Part shown: in pieces, positions 1-6,027 of the stretch | Numbering within the stretch: position 1 is the stretch's first letter | Layout: the number at the start of each line of letters is the position of its first letter | Source: RUG563 sp964549135 | Lineage (GTDB): Bacteria > Bacillota > Clostridia > Christensenellales > Aristaeellaceae | Direction of reading: 5' to 3' | Assembly: GCA_964549135.1 (NCBI GenBank) | Contig: CAZJUJ010000091.1 | Span: 1-6,491 of the forward strand | Length of the DNA: 6,491 nt | Position numbers and translations under genes: made by a program | The notes under the pieces: generated by a model | The model's database searches: none | Seen by the model: the letters and a program-made list of their open reading frames with translations, nothing else | Told to the model about the DNA's origin: nothing

Positions 1-30
1 TTTAAAAAAATGCATCCTCACGAATTTTGT

Positions 31-58
31 CCCCCTCACCCTGTCCGGGGTTTGGGGG
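31..58 (-). terminator. C/G-rich hairpin, possible operon terminator
   Basis: C5 at 31-35 can pair with G5 at 54-58, and ACCC at 38-41 with GGGT at 48-51, separated by a 2x2 internal mismatch and closing a loop of about six bases. Read on the minus strand this lies about 110-135 bases after the last operon stop codon. The T7 run that would serve as a U tract sits about 20 bases further on rather than immediately after the stem, so intrinsic termination is uncertain. The right arm overlaps the G-quadruplex motif, so the two structures exclude each other. Confidence 0.3.
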
Positions 59-72
59 TGGGGGGGGGTGGG
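47..72 (+). other. G-quadruplex motif on the + strand
   Basis: Four G runs occur with very short loops: G4 at 47-50, TTT, G5 at 54-58, T, G9 at 60-68, T, G3 at 70-72. This fits the G3+N1-7 quadruplex rule with loops of 3, 1 and 1 bases, a layout known to give stable parallel quadruplexes. The G-rich strand is the template strand for the leftward operon. Folding is inferred, not shown. Confidence 0.6.
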
Positions 73-77
73 TATTT

Positions 78-106
78 TTGACAAAAATGTCTCCCCCCGC
101 AATAAT
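78..106 (+). promoter_or_regulatory. Candidate sigma-A promoter pointing into the operon 3' end (antisense)
   Basis: TTGACA at 78-83 is a perfect -35 element. It is followed after exactly 17 bp by AATAAT at 101-106, five of six matches to TATAAT. The -35 lies within the palindrome ATTTTTGACAAAAAT (74-88). The start site would fall near 113, inside the 11-bp repeats, and transcription would run antisense to the last permease gene. The 17-bp spacer contains a C6 run. No sense gene follows on this strand, so the promoter would serve an antisense RNA, or be a chance match. Confidence 0.35.
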
Positions 107-164
107 CCCGTTCCTTCCCCGTTCCTTCCCCGTTCCTTCCCCGTTCCTTCCCCGTTTCTTCCCC
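107..164. repeat. 11-bp tandem repeat array, about five units, abutting a stop codon
   Basis: The unit CCGTTCCTTCC is repeated perfectly four times (108-118, 119-129, 130-140, 141-151), then once with one substitution (152-162), and trails off as CCGTTA into the stop codon at 166-168. The last coding triplets of the permease (GAG GAA CGG on the minus strand) resemble the repeat, so the array may have grown from the gene end by slippage. On the minus strand, the mRNA sense, it gives GGGG runs (161-164, 150-153, 139-142, 128-131, 117-120) spaced by exactly seven bases, an RNA quadruplex motif. Confidence 0.9.
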
Positions 165-165
165 G

Positions 166-1119
166 TTACCGTTCCTCGCGGAAGTAGGGCAGGCCCAGGT
201 GCTGGGGCGGCTGATTTTCCCGCTTATTGCGGATGCTGGTAATGATCAGCACGGCCACGGTCACCACATAGGGCAGCATTTTCAGCAGCGGCTTTGCAGC
301 CATGGTCACATTGACCCAGCTGATATTGGCGATATAGCTGGAGCAGCTGAAGAGGAAGCCAAACACGGTAGAGCCCAGGATGGTCATATGGGGCCGCCAC
401 AGGGCGAAAATCACCAGGGCGATGGAGAGCCAGCCGAAGGCCTCCAGGCTGAGGTAGGCCTCCTGGGAGGCCATATAATCGATGATGTAATAGAAGCCGC
501 CCAGGCCCGCAATGCCGCTGCCGATACAGGTGGCGGCGTATTTATACCGGGTCACATTGATGCCCACGGCATCCGCCGTGCCGGGGTTTTCGCCCACGGC
601 CCGCAGATGCAGGCCCACCTTGGTGCGATACAGCACGAAGGACGCAAAAACCGCAATGCCCACCGCCAGGAAAAACAGCACGCCGAAATACTGCAGCGCA
701 TCCGTCCTGCCCGCAAAGGGCCAGCGGTAGAGGGCCTTGGGGCCCACCAGATAGATGGTGGCATCCAGCTTGCTGAAAATCACCTTCATCAGGCCCACGC
801 CAAAGGTGGTCAGCGCCAGGCCGGTCACATTCTGATTGGCGCGAAGGGTCACCGTCAGGAAGCTGTAGATCGCGCCCATCAGCATGGAAAGGGCCGCCGC
901 CCCCAGAATGCCCAGCAGCACCACCAGCGGCCCGGGCAGGGAGGAAGCGCCGATCCAGTTAAGCACCAGGCATCCGCCGGCGCCGCCCATGCACATGATG
1001 CCCGGGATGCCCAGATTCAGATGCCCGGCCTTTTCCGTCAGGATTTCGCCGGTAGAGCCATACATGAATACCGCGCCGAAGGCCAGGGAATCAATCAGGA
1101 AATTCAGCCAAACATTCAT
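166..1119 (-). CDS. BMP-type nucleoside ABC transporter, permease 2 (NupQ/YufQ-like)
   Basis: This 317-residue membrane protein is one of two permeases of an ABC importer of the BMP/nucleoside class (BPD_transp_2 family). About eight or nine hydrophobic segments span it. The diagnostic stretch GSTGEILTEKAGHLNLGIPG at residues 21-40 matches the family pattern around EKAGxLNLGxEG. The cytoplasmic coupling region TKVGLHLRAVGENPGTADAV near residue 170 is the usual contact with the ATPase. Length is normal for the family. The ATG at 1119 overlaps the stop of the upstream permease gene as ATGA, and AAGGAGG lies about seven bases before it, so the start is secure and the two genes are translationally coupled. 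It is the last gene of the operon. Substrate (guanosine, inosine or a related purine) is inferred from family and from linkage to xpt. The stop codon borders a repeat array. Confidence 0.92.
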   Translation of the reverse strand: MNVWLNFLIDSLAFGAVFMYGSTGEILTEKAGHLNLGIPGIMCMGGAGGCLVLNWIGASSLPGPLVVLLGILGAAALSMLMGAIYSFLTVTLRANQNVTGLALTTFGVGLMKVIFSKLDATIYLVGPKALYRWPFAGRTDALQYFGVLFFLAVGIAVFASFVLYRTKVGLHLRAVGENPGTADAVGINVTRYKYAATCIGSGIAGLGGFYYIIDYMASQEAYLSLEAFGWLSIALVIFALWRPHMTILGSTVFGFLFSCSSYIANISWVNVTMAAKPLLKMLPYVVTVAVLIITSIRNKRENQPPQHLGLPYFREER

Positions 1120-2234
1120 TTTACGCCCTCCTTCTGATCCTTCCTGCGGAAAATGATCTGATAATTAATGAAGAATTCAGAGCCGATGATGAAGAAGAGA
1201 ATGATGCCCACAATCACATCGGGGAATGCGCCGCTGATATTGAAATCCTGGGAAATCTGCGAAGCGCCGGAATTGAGCATGGAGATGAGCCCGGAGGTGA
1301 TCAGCATCACCAGCGGATTGAATTTGGCCAGCCAGGAAACCATGATGGCGGTAAAGCCCTGGCCGCCCACGGATTCCGTGGTAATGCTCTGATCCAGCCC
1401 CGCGCCGATCAGATACCCCGCCAGCCCGCAGAGCAGCCCGCTGACCAGCATGGTGCGGATAATGACCTTTTTCACATTGATGCCGCTGTACTGGGCGGTG
1501 CGCACGCTTTCGCCCACCACGGAGATTTCATAGCCCTGCTTGCTGTGCTTGAGGTAAATATAGAGCAGCACCGTCAGCGCCAGCACCACCAGAATAATCA
1601 GCAGATAATCATGACCAAAGGAGGGCAGCTTGCCATACTTGAGCTTGCCCAGAGAGGAAGAGCCGCTGGGCACCCAGATCACCAGGAAATAGCTGACCAC
1701 GAAGGTGGCCACATAATTCATCATCAGGGTGAAGAGGGTTTCATTGGTATTCCATTTGGCCTTGAACAGCGCGGGGATCAGCGCCCACACCCCGGCATAG
1801 ACCAGCGCGCCCACAAACATCATCACCAGCAGCACCCATTCGGGCACCTGGCCGCCAAAGTAGAAGGCCATCGTGATCGCGCCCAGCACGCCCATCAGCG
1901 TCTGCCCCTCCGCGCCGATATTCCAGAACCGCATGCGGAAGGCAGGGGTCACCGCCAGGGAAATGCACTGCAGCACCGCCAGATTCTTCATGAATTTCCA
2001 CAGCTTGCGATTGGTGGAAAACGCGCCCTTAATGAAGCAATAATAGAAATCGCCGATTTTGCCGGGGTTCTGATTCAGCTTTTCAATCAGGATAAAGGCC
2101 GCCGCGCCGCAGGCGATCAGCCCCAGCGCAATGGCCGCCAGGCGGATCAGCCAGGCCCTGACCGGGGAAATGGCGGCACGCTTGGCCAGATGAAACAGCG
2201 GCTCATGCGCGGCCGCATTCTTTTTCTCGCTCAT
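1116..2234 (-). CDS. BMP-type nucleoside ABC transporter, permease 1 (NupP/YufP-like)
   Basis: This is a 372-residue inner permease of the BPD_transp_2 family, partner of the smaller permease that follows. A cytoplasmic N-terminal tail of about 25 residues is followed by a first membrane helix (about 29-51), and some eight more hydrophobic segments. The family hallmark RFWNIGAEGQ is at residues 102-111. The ATPase-coupling loop GYEISVVGESVRTAQYSGIN lies near residue 235. Length and layout match NupP-like proteins. It overlaps both neighbours by four bases (ATGA at each end), so ATPase and the two permeases should be made in fixed ratio. Its ribosome binding site, a GGAGG run, is embedded in the last codons of the ATPase gene, which encode a Glu-rich tail. 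Purine nucleoside substrate is inferred from family and context. Confidence 0.92.
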   Translation of the reverse strand: MSEKKNAAAHEPLFHLAKRAAISPVRAWLIRLAAIALGLIACGAAAFILIEKLNQNPGKIGDFYYCFIKGAFSTNRKLWKFMKNLAVLQCISLAVTPAFRMRFWNIGAEGQTLMGVLGAITMAFYFGGQVPEWVLLVMMFVGALVYAGVWALIPALFKAKWNTNETLFTLMMNYVATFVVSYFLVIWVPSGSSSLGKLKYGKLPSFGHDYLLIILVVLALTVLLYIYLKHSKQGYEISVVGESVRTAQYSGINVKKVIIRTMLVSGLLCGLAGYLIGAGLDQSITTESVGGQGFTAIMVSWLAKFNPLVMLITSGLISMLNSGASQISQDFNISGAFPDVIVGIILFFIIGSEFFINYQIIFRRKDQKEGVK

Positions 2235-3937
2235 TCCGCTTTCTCCTCCTCTTCCATCGGGGTTTTGGTCATCATCAGGCCAATTTCCTCCTTGGTGACC
2301 GTGCGGGCATCCACCAGCCCGGTGACCGCGCCGGAATTGATCACCAGAATCCGATCACACAATTCCAGCAGCACATCCAGATCCTCGCCCACAAAAATCA
2401 CGGCCACGCCGTTTTCCTTCTGCTTGTTGAGCAGATGATAGATGGTATAGGAGGAATTGATATCCAGGCCGCGCACGGGATAGGCCGCCATCAGCACCTT
2501 GGGGGCAAAGGCGATTTCGCGCCCCACCAGCACCTTCTGCACATTGCCGCCCGACAGACGGCGCACCGGGGTATTCACCCCCGGGGTGGCCACCTCCAAT
2601 TCCTTGATGATCTCCTCCGCCAGCGCCCGGGGCTTTTTCCTGTCCACAAAGCCCGCATGGCCCTTGCGATAGCTGCGCAGCATCATATTATCGGTGATGC
2701 CCATATTGCCCACCAGGCCCATGCCCAGCCGATCCTCCGGCACGAAGGAGAGCCGCACGCCCAATTCCCGGATTTCAAGGGGCGTTTTATTCCGCAGATC
2801 CATGAGTTCATCTTCCTTGAAAAGCACATTTCCGCTTTCCACCCATTTCCGGATCTCCGATTGCTTCATGCCCGCAAAGGAAACGGGCTGGCCCTTTTCA
2901 TCATGGAAGGCCTCCTGGGCCGCCAGCTCCTTCACCCGGCGCAGGGATTTATGGAAGAAGGTGACGGGCTTATCCTTCTTGGGATTGCTGAAAAGAATTT
3001 CGCCGCTGGTCAGGGGCTGCAGCCCGGCAATAGCCTCGAGCAGCTCCCGCTGGCCGCTGCCCGCAATCCCGGCAATGCCCAGGATCTCGCCGCCGTAAGC
3101 GGTAAAGCTGACATCCTTAAGCACCTTGATGCCCTCGGCATCCTGGCAGCTGAGATGCGAAACCATCAGCCGCGGCTGGGGATTTTCCGGCTCGCTCCTT
3201 CCGATATTCAGGGATACCTTCTTGCCCACCATCATTTCGGTCAGGCTGCCCTCGGTAGCGTCTGCGGTATCCACGGTGGCGATATGCTCGCCCTTGCGCA
3301 GAATCGCCACCCGATCGGATACAGCCAGCACCTCATGCAGCTTATGGGTGATGATGATGATGGATTTTCCGTCCTCCTTCATCCGGTGCAGCACGGAAAA
3401 GAGCCGGTCAATCTCCTGTGGGGTCAGCACGGCGGTGGGCTCATCCAGAATCAGGATATCCGCGCCGCGAAAAAGCACCTTGATAATTTCCACCGTCTGC
3501 TTTTCGGAAACAGACATATCATAGACCTTTTTCTGGGGATCTATATGGAAGCCGTATTTCTGCGCAATTTCAGAAACCCGGTTATTGACGTCCTTCAGAT
3601 TGTACCGGCCCTGCTCCTTCACGCCCAGCACAATATTTTCCGCAGCGGTAAAGAGATCCACCAGCTTAAAATGCTGATGAATCATGCCGATTTTCAGATC
3701 AAACGCATCCTTGGGCGAGCGGATGACCACTTCCCGGCCATCCTTGAAGATTTTGCCCTCATCCGGATAATAGATTCCGGCAATCATATTCATCAGGGTC
3801 GTCTTTCCGCAGCCGTTCTCGCCCAGGATAGCCAGTATTTCCCCCTGATAGACATCCAGATCCACATGATGATTGGCCACCACGCTGCCAAAGCGCTTGG
3901 TAATATCGCGCATGCTGAGAGCAATCTTTTTTTCCAC
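2231..3937 (-). CDS. BMP-type nucleoside ABC transporter ATP-binding protein, two ABC domains (NupO/YufO-like)
   Basis: This protein of about 568 residues powers nucleoside import with two fused ABC domains. Domain 1 has Walker A GENGCGKTT (39-47), Q-loop Gln88, a variant signature MSVSEKQ (141-147), Walker B ILILDE (161-166) and switch His198. Domain 2 has a degenerate Walker A, GIAGSGQRE (290-298, Gln for Lys), an intact signature LSGGNVQK (461-468), a Walker B region MAAYPVRGLD that lacks the usual Asp-Glu, and VGED where the switch His is expected. Such asymmetry is usual in this family, so domain 2 probably binds rather than hydrolyses. Residues about 317-395 are longer by roughly 50 residues than in typical 505-520-residue members. 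I chose the GTG at 3937 because GGAGGG (3944-3949) lies 6 bases before it; ATGs at 3955 and 4009 would place the ribosome site inside the gene and add residues without homology. The start is 111 bases after the binding-protein stop. Confidence 0.9.
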   Translation of the reverse strand: MEKKIALSMRDITKRFGSVVANHHVDLDVYQGEILAILGENGCGKTTLMNMIAGIYYPDEGKIFKDGREVVIRSPKDAFDLKIGMIHQHFKLVDLFTAAENIVLGVKEQGRYNLKDVNNRVSEIAQKYGFHIDPQKKVYDMSVSEKQTVEIIKVLFRGADILILDEPTAVLTPQEIDRLFSVLHRMKEDGKSIIIITHKLHEVLAVSDRVAILRKGEHIATVDTADATEGSLTEMMVGKKVSLNIGRSEPENPQPRLMVSHLSCQDAEGIKVLKDVSFTAYGGEILGIAGIAGSGQRELLEAIAGLQPLTSGEILFSNPKKDKPVTFFHKSLRRVKELAAQEAFHDEKGQPVSFAGMKQSEIRKWVESGNVLFKEDELMDLRNKTPLEIRELGVRLSFVPEDRLGMGLVGNMGITDNMMLRSYRKGHAGFVDRKKPRALAEEIIKELEVATPGVNTPVRRLSGGNVQKVLVGREIAFAPKVLMAAYPVRGLDINSSYTIYHLLNKQKENGVAVIFVGEDLDVLLELCDRILVINSGAVTGLVDARTVTKEEIGLMMTKTPMEEEEKAE

Positions 3938-3943
3938 GGGGTT

Positions 3944-3949
3944 CCCTCC
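3944..3949 (-). promoter_or_regulatory. Ribosome binding site that sets the GTG start of the ATPase gene
   Basis: On the minus strand GGAGGG is followed by AACCCC and then GTG GAA AAA AAG. The spacing is ideal and the peptide from this GTG (MEKKIALSMRDITKRFG) begins just before the first ABC-domain strand, as in relatives. The upstream in-frame ATG at 3955 would be only a few bases before this site and has no purine-rich site of its own that I can see. Confidence 0.8.
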
Positions 3950-3974
3950 GTACATTGTCTGTAAAATGGAAATT

Positions 3975-4011
3975 GCTTGGGCTGCCGCCTCGCAAAAGCA
4001 GCAGCCCAAGC
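3975..4011 (-). terminator. 14-bp stem-loop between binding-protein and ATPase genes (attenuator or mRNA stabiliser)
   Basis: Read on the minus strand, GCTTGGGCTGCTGC pairs with GCGGCAGCCCAAGC around a 9-base loop, giving 14 pairs with a single G-U. On the + strand the same position would be a C-A mismatch, so the structure is better in the operon's own RNA. It lies 37 bases after the binding-protein stop codon. The bases after it (AATTTCCATTTTAC) are U-rich but interrupted, so it is probably a leaky terminator or a barrier to 3' decay. Either would raise the binding protein above the membrane parts, a common arrangement in ABC import operons. Confidence 0.75.
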
Positions 4012-4048
4012 GCGATTCTGTCCTGGAAAAACCAGAGATTCAGCTCAA

Positions 4049-5254
4049 TCAGAACTTGGAGTTGAGCAGCTCGATGCCGTCGATCTGCACATCGAAGTAG
4101 GGAGCAGAGCGATATTCGGATTCATGGAAGAAGCCATCGGAAACCGCTTCGGTATCCTTGGTGAAGTCAGCATCGGTATCAACGTCAGCCAGATAGGATT
4201 CCAGCTTGGCGCCGCCCACGGTGATGAAGTTATCGGCGGCGGTGTTGAACACCTTCAGCGTGCCGGCTTCCAGTTCAGCCTTGGCATTGGCAATGGCTTC
4301 CACGGTGCCCTCGGCGGCAGCGGCGGTATTCACATCGGTGAGTACCACAGAGCCGGTGGCGATGGTGCCGGTCCAATCGGTATCGATGGCCTGACCGGCG
4401 GCAACCTGCTTCACGATATATTCAAAGTAGGGAGCCCAGTTGATGCGGGAGGAAACGATGAAGGTGTTGGGGCAGGCAGCGATGGTGGAGCCGTTATAGG
4501 AAACATTGGGGATACCGGCGTTTTCGCAGGCAGTGGGAGCGCCCATGGAATCGGCATGCTGGGAGATCAGATCGCAGCCCGCGGCGATGAGGGCCTCGGC
4601 AGCGGCCTTTTCTTCCTTCTCGTCATACCAGGAACCGGTGAACTGCACCTTCATGGTCACATCGGGGCAAACGGACTTGGCGCCCAGATAGAAGCTGGTG
4701 TAGCCGGAGATAACCTCGGCATAGGTGAACGCGCCCACATAGCCCATCACGGGGGCTTCGCCCTTGAGCTTGCCGGCTTCCTTGATCTCATTCAGCTTCA
4801 GGCCGGCAGCGATACCAGCCAGATAGCGGCCTTCATAGATGGCGGCAAAGGCATTGTGGAAGTTGGCCAGGCCCTCGGTATGGGCCATGGTGCCGGTGGC
4901 ATGGCAGAACTGCACATCGGGATACTTCTTGGCGGCATCCAGCACATAGGTTTCATGGCCGAAGGAATTGGCGAAAATGATGTTGCAGCCCTCGTCCACC
5001 AGGTCCAGGGCGGCTTCGAAGCATTCGTTGGATTCGGGGATATTGCGAACCATGATGACCTGATCCTCGCTCAGGCCCAGGTTGGCCACGGCTTCATTGA
5101 CGCCGTTGATGAAGTTGAGGTCATAGGTGGAGTTTTCATCGTGCAGCAGGATAACGCCCAGCTTCACATTGGATACATCCGCAGTTTCCGCCACGGCGGA
5201 CAGGCAGGACAGGCACACAACCAGGGCAAGCAGAAGGGCAGCAAGCTTTTTCAT
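4049..5254 (-). CDS. BMP-family ABC transporter substrate-binding protein (nucleoside-binding)
   Basis: This 401-residue exported protein captures the substrate, probably a purine nucleoside, and delivers it to the permeases (PnrA/BmpA/NupN family). Residues 1-22 form a signal peptide with a KK start, a Leu/Ala/Val core and an AVA cleavage site before ETAD. Cys14 and Cys17 are present, but neither sits in a standard lipobox, which is odd for a binding protein in a Gram-positive cell. The mature protein begins KLGVILLHDE, then VDEGCNIIFANSFGH (86-100) and the family motif YEGRYLAGIAAG (140-151). The C-terminal 60 or so residues form an extension seen in clostridial relatives. The start is secure: GGAGGAGG (5262-5269) lies seven bases before the ATG. 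It follows xpt by 41 bases with no terminator between. Lysine codons that I read are mostly AAG, in keeping with high expression. Confidence 0.93.
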   Translation of the reverse strand: MKKLAALLLALVVCLSCLSAVAETADVSNVKLGVILLHDENSTYDLNFINGVNEAVANLGLSEDQVIMVRNIPESNECFEAALDLVDEGCNIIFANSFGHETYVLDAAKKYPDVQFCHATGTMAHTEGLANFHNAFAAIYEGRYLAGIAAGLKLNEIKEAGKLKGEAPVMGYVGAFTYAEVISGYTSFYLGAKSVCPDVTMKVQFTGSWYDEKEEKAAAEALIAAGCDLISQHADSMGAPTACENAGIPNVSYNGSTIAACPNTFIVSSRINWAPYFEYIVKQVAAGQAIDTDWTGTIATGSVVLTDVNTAAAAEGTVEAIANAKAELEAGTLKVFNTAADNFITVGGAKLESYLADVDTDADFTKDTEAVSDGFFHESEYRSAPYFDVQIDGIELLNSKF

Positions 5255-5295
5255 GGGTTTTCCTCCTCCAGATTTCCTGTGTTTTTTCTATTGGA

Positions 5296-5874
5296 TCAAT
5301 CATCCGCCAGCAGGATTTTTCCATCCTCAATGCCGGTTACGATTGCCAATGACTCCAGATGCACGCCCATGGCGCGCAGATTTTTGCCGCCGGGCATAAA
5401 GCCCTTTTCAATGGCGATGCCGATGCCCACCACCTTGCAGGAAAGCTGGGCGCACAGGGCCATCATGCCCTGGCAGGCCTGGCCGTCGGCCAGAAAATCG
5501 TCAATGATCAAAACGCGGCTCCCAATGGGCATATAGCGCTTATCCACGCGGATGACATTTTCCCGCTTGTGGGTGAAGGAATAGACCTTGGCCTGGGCCA
5601 CATCGGGGGACTGCACCACCGTGGCGCCCTTCTTGGCGAACACCACCGGCAGATTGCCCAGCGCCCGGGCCGCCGCAACCGCCATGGCGATGCCGCTGGC
5701 CTCTACCGTGAGAATGACCGTGGGCCTGTCCTCCCGAAAGCGGGCGGCAAATTCATCCCCCATGCGGAAAAGCAGCGCCGTATCAATCCGGTGATTGAGA
5801 AACATATCCACCTTGACCACATCCTGCCCCAGGCCCCGGCCATAGGTCAGAATAGCATCCCGCAATTCCTGCAT
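5296..5874 (-). CDS. xpt: Xanthine phosphoribosyltransferase
   Basis: This 192-residue cytoplasmic enzyme would convert xanthine and PRPP to XMP and pyrophosphate, feeding salvaged purine into GMP synthesis. It lines up along its length with Bacillus Xpt (about 194 residues): KVDMFLNHRID (21-31), GDEFAARF (39-46), VEASGIA (57-63), the YSFTHKRE segment (98-105), the PRPP-binding motif VLIIDDFLADGQA (121-133) and IEKGFMPGG. I chose the ATG at 5874 because it gives the family N-terminus; the frame stays open to 6018, but that extension covers the promoter and has no family likeness. A GGAGG site (5886-5890) lies 11 bases upstream, a little far. It is the first gene of the operon, before a nucleoside importer, whereas in Bacillus xpt is paired with a base permease (pbuX). 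Activity on guanine or hypoxanthine as well cannot be excluded. Confidence 0.93.
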   Translation of the reverse strand: MQELRDAILTYGRGLGQDVVKVDMFLNHRIDTALLFRMGDEFAARFREDRPTVILTVEASGIAMAVAAARALGNLPVVFAKKGATVVQSPDVAQAKVYSFTHKRENVIRVDKRYMPIGSRVLIIDDFLADGQACQGMMALCAQLSCKVVGIGIAIEKGFMPGGKNLRAMGVHLESLAIVTGIEDGKILLADD

Positions 5875-5900
5875 CGATTCAGCGCCCTCCCATCCGGTGT

Positions 5901-5929
5901 TTTTCAAAAAACCGAACGTTTCTTGAAAA
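5901..5929 (-). promoter_or_regulatory. Leader hairpin in the xpt 5' UTR
   Basis: On the minus strand TTTTCAAGAAAC and GTTTTTTGAAAA can pair (12 bp including one G-U) around the loop GTTCG. It begins a few bases after the predicted start site and ends about 10 bases before the GGAGG site. It has no U tract after it, so it is not a simple terminator. It may act as an imperfect palindromic operator in DNA, or as a 5' stabiliser in RNA. It overlaps the PurBox-like element. Confidence 0.5.
5908..5920 (+). promoter_or_regulatory. PurBox-like operator of the xpt-transporter operon
   Basis: AAAACCGAACGTT on the + strand matches the published PurR target consensus AWWWCCGAACWWT at 12 of 13 positions. 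It lies about 12-25 bases downstream of the predicted start site, where a bound repressor would block transcription. A second, much weaker likeness (CGAGA core) lies near 5927-5939 in the same orientation; in Bacillus, PurR usually needs two boxes facing each other, and I see no good inverted partner. Purine control also fits the genes. The overlap with the hairpin arm is an alternative reason for the sequence. Confidence 0.5.
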
Positions 5930-5938
5930 TACGAGACT

Positions 5939-5967
5939 ATTGTACTGGATTTCCCCTGAAATTGCAA
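5939..5967 (-). promoter_or_regulatory. Sigma-A promoter of the xpt-transporter operon
   Basis: On the minus strand TTGCAA (5962-5967) and TACAAT (5939-5944) are separated by exactly 17 bp, each with one or two mismatches from the vegetative consensus. An AT-rich stretch with a T8 run just upstream (5971-5985) could act as an UP element. The start site should fall near 5932, giving a leader of about 58 bases. No other promoter is needed for the downstream genes. Confidence 0.8.
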
Positions 5968-6027
5968 GCCCTTTTGTAAAAAAAATGAGGTTTTTCCACA
6001 GAAGCTGTCGCCTTGCACAAAATCCCA

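Larger units (their letters stand above)
1..165. other. Gene-free, G/C-tract-rich region downstream of the transporter operon
   Basis: I see no credible gene here; the one open frame starting at 27 is low-complexity (Pro, Gly, Ser, Phe) and is best read as noise. The strand composition is extreme: a C run at 31-35, G runs between 47 and 72, an A/T palindrome at 74-88, a C6 run at 93-98, then 11-bp pyrimidine repeats to 164. No classic terminator (GC stem followed directly by a U run) is visible for the leftward operon, although a T7 run on the minus strand lies near positions 4-10. The parts are listed separately. Confidence 0.7.

Noticed and set aside
107..164. CRISPR-like array
   Set aside because: The units are 11 bp and directly contiguous with no spacers, so it is a simple tandem repeat.
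199..1137. Open frame of 312 codons on the + strand opposite the last permease gene
   Set aside because: A shadow of the permease, with His/Gln/Gly/Ala-rich composition unlike any real protein I know. The antisense promoter nearby is more likely to make a non-coding RNA, if anything.
2435..3964. Open frame of 509 codons on the + strand opposite the ATPase gene
   Set aside because: It lies wholly antisense to a clear ABC ATPase, is rich in His, Gln, Gly and Ile as expected of a shadow of GC-rich codons, and has no recognisable domain or ribosome site.
3938..4009. Upstream starts for the ATPase at 4009 or 3955
   Set aside because: The first lies inside the stem-loop and the second just before the GGAGGG site. 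Neither has its own ribosome site, and the added residues are not family-like.
3977..5536. Open frame of 519 codons on the + strand opposite the binding-protein gene and part of xpt
   Set aside because: It is the antisense of strongly conserved genes, is Gly/His/Ile-rich and repetitive, and shows no family motif. Its length reflects codon bias on the other strand.
5875..5967. Guanine or other purine riboswitch before xpt
   Set aside because: The leader is about 58 bases and lacks the aptamer's conserved core and any terminator with a U run.
5875..6018. N-terminal extension of xpt to an ATG at 6018
   Set aside because: The extra 48 residues have no likeness to Xpt proteins and would overlap the promoter, leader hairpin and ribosome site. 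The ATG at 5874 gives the family N-terminus.
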